35,968 nt of DNA, taken from positions 1-35,968 of the forward strand of contig JAHJLI010000035.1 in assembly GCA_018821785.1 (NCBI GenBank). Reading direction: 5' to 3'. The position numbers were made by a program, and so were the translations under genes. This document shows positions 32,925-35,968 of the stretch, in pieces. Positions within the stretch are counted from its first letter, which is position 1, and every line of letters begins with the position of its first letter. The notes under the pieces are model-generated. The model made no database searches and had not been told where the DNA came from. It saw only the letters and a list, made by a program, of their open reading frames with translations. This DNA comes from Pseudomonadota bacterium. GTDB taxonomy: Bacteria > Desulfobacterota > Desulfobulbia > Desulfobulbales > Desulfocapsaceae.

Positions 32925-32952
32925 TTGAAAATTCTCTGAGTCGTCGTATAAC
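32925..32952 (+). promoter_or_regulatory. Probable sigma-70 promoter of the DJ-1-family gene
   Basis: TTGAAA (32925-32930) and TATAAC (32947-32952), each five of six to consensus, are separated by 16 nt. Transcription would begin near 32959, about 100 nt before the start codon. Confidence 0.6.
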
Positions 32953-33059
32953 AATAAATAATCCACTACTCAGTCATGAATGATATAGCGAGTCATAAAG
33001 AAATATCTGAAATGGTTGGAGTTGTTTCTTACAGACCCCTCAACACAAAGGAGACCCGC

Positions 33060-33617
33060 ATGGATAAGAAGATTCTCGTTCCACTTGCTGAAGGATTTGA
33101 AATGATTGAGGCCCTTAGTATTGTAGATGTTTTCCGCAGAGCGGGGGTACAGGTAGATCTGGCTGCCGTTGGTGAAAATCTTCAGGTTACTTCATCTCAT
33201 CAGGTGAAGGTTATGGCTGATCTTCCTCTTGCTCAGTGCCTGGACGAAAAGTATGATCTGATAGTGTTGCCTGGTGGTATTCCCGGAGCCCAGAACTTGC
33301 AGAAATCGGCAATGCTCGTCGAGCTTCTAAAAAAGCAAAACAGCGAAAACAAGCTGTATGGAGCGATCTGCGCCGCACCGGCACTTGTGCTTGAGCATCA
33401 TGGCCTGCTGCAAGGCAAGAAAGCCACCTGTCATCCAGGATTTGTTGAACAACTCAGTTCGCAAGACCACATACGCGAGAAGGTGGTCTTTGACAAGAAC
33501 TGTGTCACCTCCAAAGGTGCCGGAACCTCCATTGAATTTGCCCTGGAGTTACTTGGCATCGTCATGGGTGAGGAAAAGAGGAAGGCGGTAGCCAAAGGTA
33601 TGGCCATTGAGGCATAA
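33060..33617 (+). CDS. DJ-1/PfpI-family protein (YajL-like)
   Basis: A 185-residue member of the DJ-1/YajL branch; relatives act as oxidative-stress chaperones and have disputed deglycase activity on glyoxal-damaged proteins. It begins KKILVPLAEGFEMIEAL with the conserved acidic residue (E17). The nucleophile-elbow cysteine is in YGAICAAPALVL (C104), and CVTSKGAGTSIEFALELL lies near the end. I start at ATG 33060, which has AGGAG 7 nt upstream. An in-frame ATG at 32976 would add 28 residues but has no ribosome binding site and lies almost at the promoter. The alcohol dehydrogenase divergent from it suggests a shared aldehyde/carbonyl theme, which is speculative. Confidence 0.92.
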   Translation: MDKKILVPLAEGFEMIEALSIVDVFRRAGVQVDLAAVGENLQVTSSHQVKVMADLPLAQCLDEKYDLIVLPGGIPGAQNLQKSAMLVELLKKQNSENKLYGAICAAPALVLEHHGLLQGKKATCHPGFVEQLSSQDHIREKVVFDKNCVTSKGAGTSIEFALELLGIVMGEEKRKAVAKGMAIEA

Positions 33618-33678
33618 AAGGATTCTGCCTGACCAGGGAAGCAACATGGTTTGGAAATGGTCATTAGCCTGTCTTGGT

Positions 33679-34056
33679 TCAGCTTTGCCCGTTGTCGATC
33701 GAGTAAGCGAGAAAGTCTTCAAGAGAGGCAAAGTTTAAAGCGATCTCGTGGGTTGCCGCAAGATTGACAAGTGGGGCAACGCCATGGTCCAGGGCCTCCC
33801 GCCAGCGTGCCGCACAAAGACACCAGCGATCACCGGGCTGCAGGCCGGCAAATCCCGACATGGGTGAGGGAGTGGAGAGATCGTTGCCCTTTATTTTTGA
33901 AAATTGCAAAAAATCCTCAGTGGCTTCGATGCAAACTCCATGCACCCCATAATCATCGGCGGTAACCTTGCAACTGCCTTCGCGGGTGAAACCGGTCATC
34001 GGTTCGATACTGCACATTTCCAGTGCTGTGCCGAGAACATTTCTATGTACTGTCAT
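33679..34056 (-). CDS. DUF2237-family protein
   Basis: A 125-residue protein of the conserved, uncharacterised DUF2237 family. The sequence carries the family's near-invariant segments: NVLGTALEMCSIEPMTGFTREG, HGVCIEATEDFLQFSK, GNDLSTPSP and GLQPGDRWCLCAARW. The several cysteines (in EMCS, GSCK, GVCIE and WCLCA) and the GDRWCLC signature are typical; no activity is established. It starts 11 bp after the Nudix gene on the same strand, which implies one operon. It is convergent with the DJ-1-family gene. Confidence 0.9.
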   Translation of the reverse strand: MTVHRNVLGTALEMCSIEPMTGFTREGSCKVTADDYGVHGVCIEATEDFLQFSKIKGNDLSTPSPMSGFAGLQPGDRWCLCAARWREALDHGVAPLVNLAATHEIALNFASLEDFLAYSIDNGQS

Positions 34057-34067
34057 ATATTTCTTCC

Positions 34068-34613
34068 TTATATTTTATGACCGGAGAGGGTCAATTCCAT
34101 ATTTGCCTGATCCATTTTCAGAATCGATCGTAGCAAACGGTAGGTGAAACCCCAGAGATAATAGTCCTCAACGGGATAGGCTGGGCAAAGACATCCGGGC
34201 AAGAGTTCCACATTTTGGTGTAACGAGGCTGTTTGAAACAGCTCGGCGTCGAGCCATAGAGCGCCTTGAATCTCTTTCGGGTCGAGGCGGAGAGGAGGCG
34301 GCTTGGGGAGCGTGAAGAGAAAAGGCTGTACCCATATTGGATGTTTTAAAAGCCGGCCTGCCGGTTCGAGGACCAGGCGTTGCTGCAATTGGTCGATACT
34401 GAGTAGAATGCCTGTTTCTTCGGCAGTTTCCCGGATACAGGTGGCCAGCAGATCTTCATCGGCCTGATCTTTCCTGCCGCCGGGAAATGAGAAGTGGCCG
34501 GACCATGGATCATCAGGGTGCGCCGCGCGCCTTAGGATCAAATAACTGTCCCGGGGATGATGGCACTGGATTATAGCGACAGCGGCGGAGGCTGTTTGTG
34601 GAGCCATGAGCAT
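34068..34613 (-). CDS. Nudix hydrolase, NudL/CoA-pyrophosphatase-like
   Basis: A 181-residue Nudix hydrolase. The Nudix box FPGGRKDQADEDLLATCIRE continues as TAEETGI and has the extra residue between GG and the first acidic residue seen in NudL-type enzymes. The metal-binding REtxEE core is intact. Upstream LILRRAAHPDDPWSGHFSFPGG resembles the LLxRR..H.GxxxFPGG of CoA diphosphatases, so nucleotide-diphosphate cleavage of CoA or a related compound is likely, with moderate certainty. The start could be ATG 34613 or 34607; AGGAG lies 12 nt upstream of the first. It is followed closely by the DUF2237 gene. Confidence 0.85.
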   Translation of the reverse strand: MLMAPQTASAAVAIIQCHHPRDSYLILRRAAHPDDPWSGHFSFPGGRKDQADEDLLATCIRETAEETGILLSIDQLQQRLVLEPAGRLLKHPIWVQPFLFTLPKPPPLRLDPKEIQGALWLDAELFQTASLHQNVELLPGCLCPAYPVEDYYLWGFTYRLLRSILKMDQANMELTLSGHKI

Positions 34614-34929
34614 GGTAAAAACGTTCTCCTGTGGTTACCGTCCAAGGGGATTTCTTTTCCCCCCTGAGTGCCTGAAGGCACTGAGCAAGAACCGTCAACC
34701 TTGAAATTTCATCTGAATGCGTAGCCGTAACGAAATGGGTGTAAAAATGGCCCATTATAGGTATTGGCTAGGGAACAAAGTACCCTCTTTTTATAGAAAA
34801 GCAAGGTTCTGTTGGAGTTGCTCCTGGGTCAGGGTTTGTTGTCGATAGTAATCCCCGGAAGAGGTGTTATAGTATCGTAAGGTTTCCAGTAACCAGATTT
34901 GAGTACCGCACTTTGTGAAGGAGCATTCT
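34614..34929. other. Divergent intergenic region with two leader hairpins
   Basis: No gene was recognised in these 316 bp. Two small hairpins lie in what would be the 5' leader of the minus-strand Nudix gene: GGGGA and TCCCC around a 7-nt loop (about 34647-34663), and AGTGCC-TGAA-GGCACT, a perfect 6-bp stem (34667-34682). On the other side the plus-strand gene has a strong ribosome binding site, but I could not find a convincing promoter (TATAGT at 34868 has no -35 at suitable spacing). Confidence 0.45.
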
Positions 34930-35148
34930 ATGAATCACGATGTAACCGTATTTCGACCCTATCCGTTTCGCGTCGGACAAAAGATTCGTATTGAAGGTTC
35001 GCGTCGCGGCGGCGATTGGGAGATTGCCGCCTTAGGTGAACATACCATTACCCTCCGGTGTCCGATTTCAAAAAAAGAATTTGAATGGCCGGTGTTCTGC
35101 TATCTGATCGAAGAGGAGCACGGCGTGGTCTGGCCGCAGAAACATTAG
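34930..35148 (+). CDS. Small unrecognised protein
   Basis: A 72-residue protein with no family I recognise. The ATG at 34930 has AAGGAG 6 nt upstream, which supports real translation, and the upstream in-frame ATG at 34915 is less well placed. The sequence (FRPYPFRVGQKIRIEGSRRGGDWEIAALGEHTITLRCPI) suggests a small beta-barrel: VGQKIRI, DWEIAAL and HTITLRC read as alternating strands separated by Gly-rich turns, like an SH3-like or KOW-like fold. No signal peptide or membrane segment is seen. It is 14 bp before the NRDE gene, in the same direction, and so likely cotranscribed with it. Confidence 0.75.
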   Translation: MNHDVTVFRPYPFRVGQKIRIEGSRRGGDWEIAALGEHTITLRCPISKKEFEWPVFCYLIEEEHGVVWPQKH

Positions 35149-35162
35149 CAAGTGAGACCATC

Positions 35163-35936
35163 ATGTGTTTGCTGTTTTTTTCCTATAAATTGACTCCTGG
35201 TTATCGACTGGTGGTCGCCGCCAATCGCGATGAGTTTCTTGCCAGGCCAACCGCGAGACTCGATTTTCTTGACCGGGAAAAGACCCTTCTTGCTGGACGC
35301 GACTTGCAGGGTGGTGGTACCTGGCTGGGCATTACCGCCGGGCAACGCTTTGCCGCCATCACCAACTATCGGGAACCAGCCACCAACCGGCCGGACGCCC
35401 CCTCCCGCGGTGAGATTCTCATGAACTATCTTGCCGGAAGCATGGGTGCAGGGGAGTATATGCAGGCCCTGGCGGCAAGGGCCTCCGTTTATAACGGCTT
35501 TAATCTGATTCTTGGCGATTCCTGCGATCTGTACTATTATTCCAATAAAATTAGTGCGCCTCGCCTGCTTGGCCCGGGCTTCTACGGCCTTTCCAATCAC
35601 CTGCTGGACACCCCCTGGCCAAAGGTCCAGCGGGGCAAAGAGCTGTTACGGCCCCATATGGTCGAGACCGACCACGTTGATCCCCTGTCTTTGCTGAGTC
35701 TCCTGGCCGACAGCCGCCATCCACCAGATGACAAGCTGCCGGAAACCGGTGTAGGCTTTGCCTGGGAGAGGCTGCTCGGCACTATCTTTATCGACGGTCC
35801 CAACTACGGTACGCGGTCTTCGGCGGTGATCACCTTATCAGATGCCGGGGCCATTGAATTCACAGAAAAAACCGTGCGCCGAGACGCCACGCAGGATAAT
35901 GAGCCCGAGTTGGTTCGCCTTAACCTGAATGGGTAG
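35163..35936 (+). CDS. NRDE/TANGO2-family protein
   Basis: A 258-residue member of the NRDE (TANGO2) family, related to N-terminal nucleophile hydrolases; human TANGO2 has been linked to heme and lipid handling, and the bacterial role is unsettled. It begins MCLLFF with Cys2, the likely nucleophile after Met removal. The eponymous AANRDEF (19-25) follows, then GGGTWLGIT, FAAITNYREP and SRGEILMNYL. The late GTRSSAVITLSDAG is typical. The ATG at 35163 gives this Cys2 start; the longer open frame overlaps the preceding gene and lacks it. It lies 14 bp after the small unknown gene. Only 32 bp of the window remain after its stop, with no visible terminator. Confidence 0.92.
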   Translation: MCLLFFSYKLTPGYRLVVAANRDEFLARPTARLDFLDREKTLLAGRDLQGGGTWLGITAGQRFAAITNYREPATNRPDAPSRGEILMNYLAGSMGAGEYMQALAARASVYNGFNLILGDSCDLYYYSNKISAPRLLGPGFYGLSNHLLDTPWPKVQRGKELLRPHMVETDHVDPLSLLSLLADSRHPPDDKLPETGVGFAWERLLGTIFIDGPNYGTRSSAVITLSDAGAIEFTEKTVRRDATQDNEPELVRLNLNG

Positions 35937-35968
35937 CGTGTTTGCTGTTAATTCAAATTTGTTTTCAA

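Noticed and set aside
32976..33059. 28-codon upstream extension of the DJ-1-family gene
   Set aside because: The ATG has no ribosome binding site and is about 17 nt from the expected transcription start, while the ATG at 33060 has AGGAG and gives the usual family N-terminus.

Overview
The window is a gene-dense, mid-GC bacterial chromosome segment made almost entirely of housekeeping genes. The proteins look like those of a Gram-negative anaerobe of the Desulfobacterota, most likely a Desulfobulbales relative. That placement is inferred from protein style (tandem short TatA proteins, a topoisomerase III with C-terminal repeats, a soluble NtrB-like hybrid kinase, a two-domain DHH phosphoesterase) and was not tested by any search. 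No CRISPR array, insertion sequence, prophage, rRNA or tRNA gene was seen.

Layout. (1) 1-558 holds no convincing gene, only an imperfect hairpin that recurs near 16.65 kb. (2) 559-5805, minus strand: topB and rsfS (overlapping), then thrC, then two tatA genes, the upstream of which has its own good promoter. (3) 6295-16645, plus strand: the conserved translation/transcription cluster rimP-nusA-ylxR-infB-rbfA-nrnA-truB-rpsO-pnp. It has a probable attenuator in the rimP leader, a perfect 18-bp hairpin between rpsO and pnp, and a strong intrinsic terminator after pnp. (4) 16795-18223, plus: dut and a WalJ/YycJ-like metallo-beta-lactamase-fold protein, each preceded by palindromic DNA. (5) 18263-21843, minus: yhbY, a TraB-family membrane protein, and an MltD-like LysM lytic transglycosylase lipoprotein. 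(6) 22085-27318, plus, divergent from mltD: a large class A penicillin-binding protein with all catalytic motifs but a long insert in its transpeptidase domain, followed 41 bp later by a helical-repeat lipoprotein. (7) 27428-32627, minus: an unrecognised membrane-anchored protein, asd, lspA, a soluble hybrid histidine kinase and an iron-type alcohol dehydrogenase; the last two overlap. (8) 33060-35936: a DJ-1/PfpI protein (plus) behind a good promoter and a perfect 18-bp operator-like palindrome; a Nudix hydrolase and DUF2237 pair (minus); a small unknown protein and an NRDE/TANGO2-family protein (plus).

How the genes fit together. The central cluster makes the machinery for transcription elongation (NusA), initiation (IF-2), 30S maturation (RimP, RbfA, S15), tRNA modification (TruB) and RNA decay (PNPase, NrnA). 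Both directions from the 21.84-22.08 kb divergent region encode peptidoglycan enzymes: a lytic transglycosylase one way, a bifunctional synthase and a candidate lipoprotein cofactor the other. asd (diaminopimelate precursor) and lspA (lipoprotein maturation) lie nearby on the minus strand. The most promising candidate for something undescribed is the PBP/lipoprotein pair: the insert in the synthase and the adjacent repeat lipoprotein could be an LpoA-like activation system built from unrelated parts. The rest of the interest lies in DNA and RNA structures between ordinary genes.
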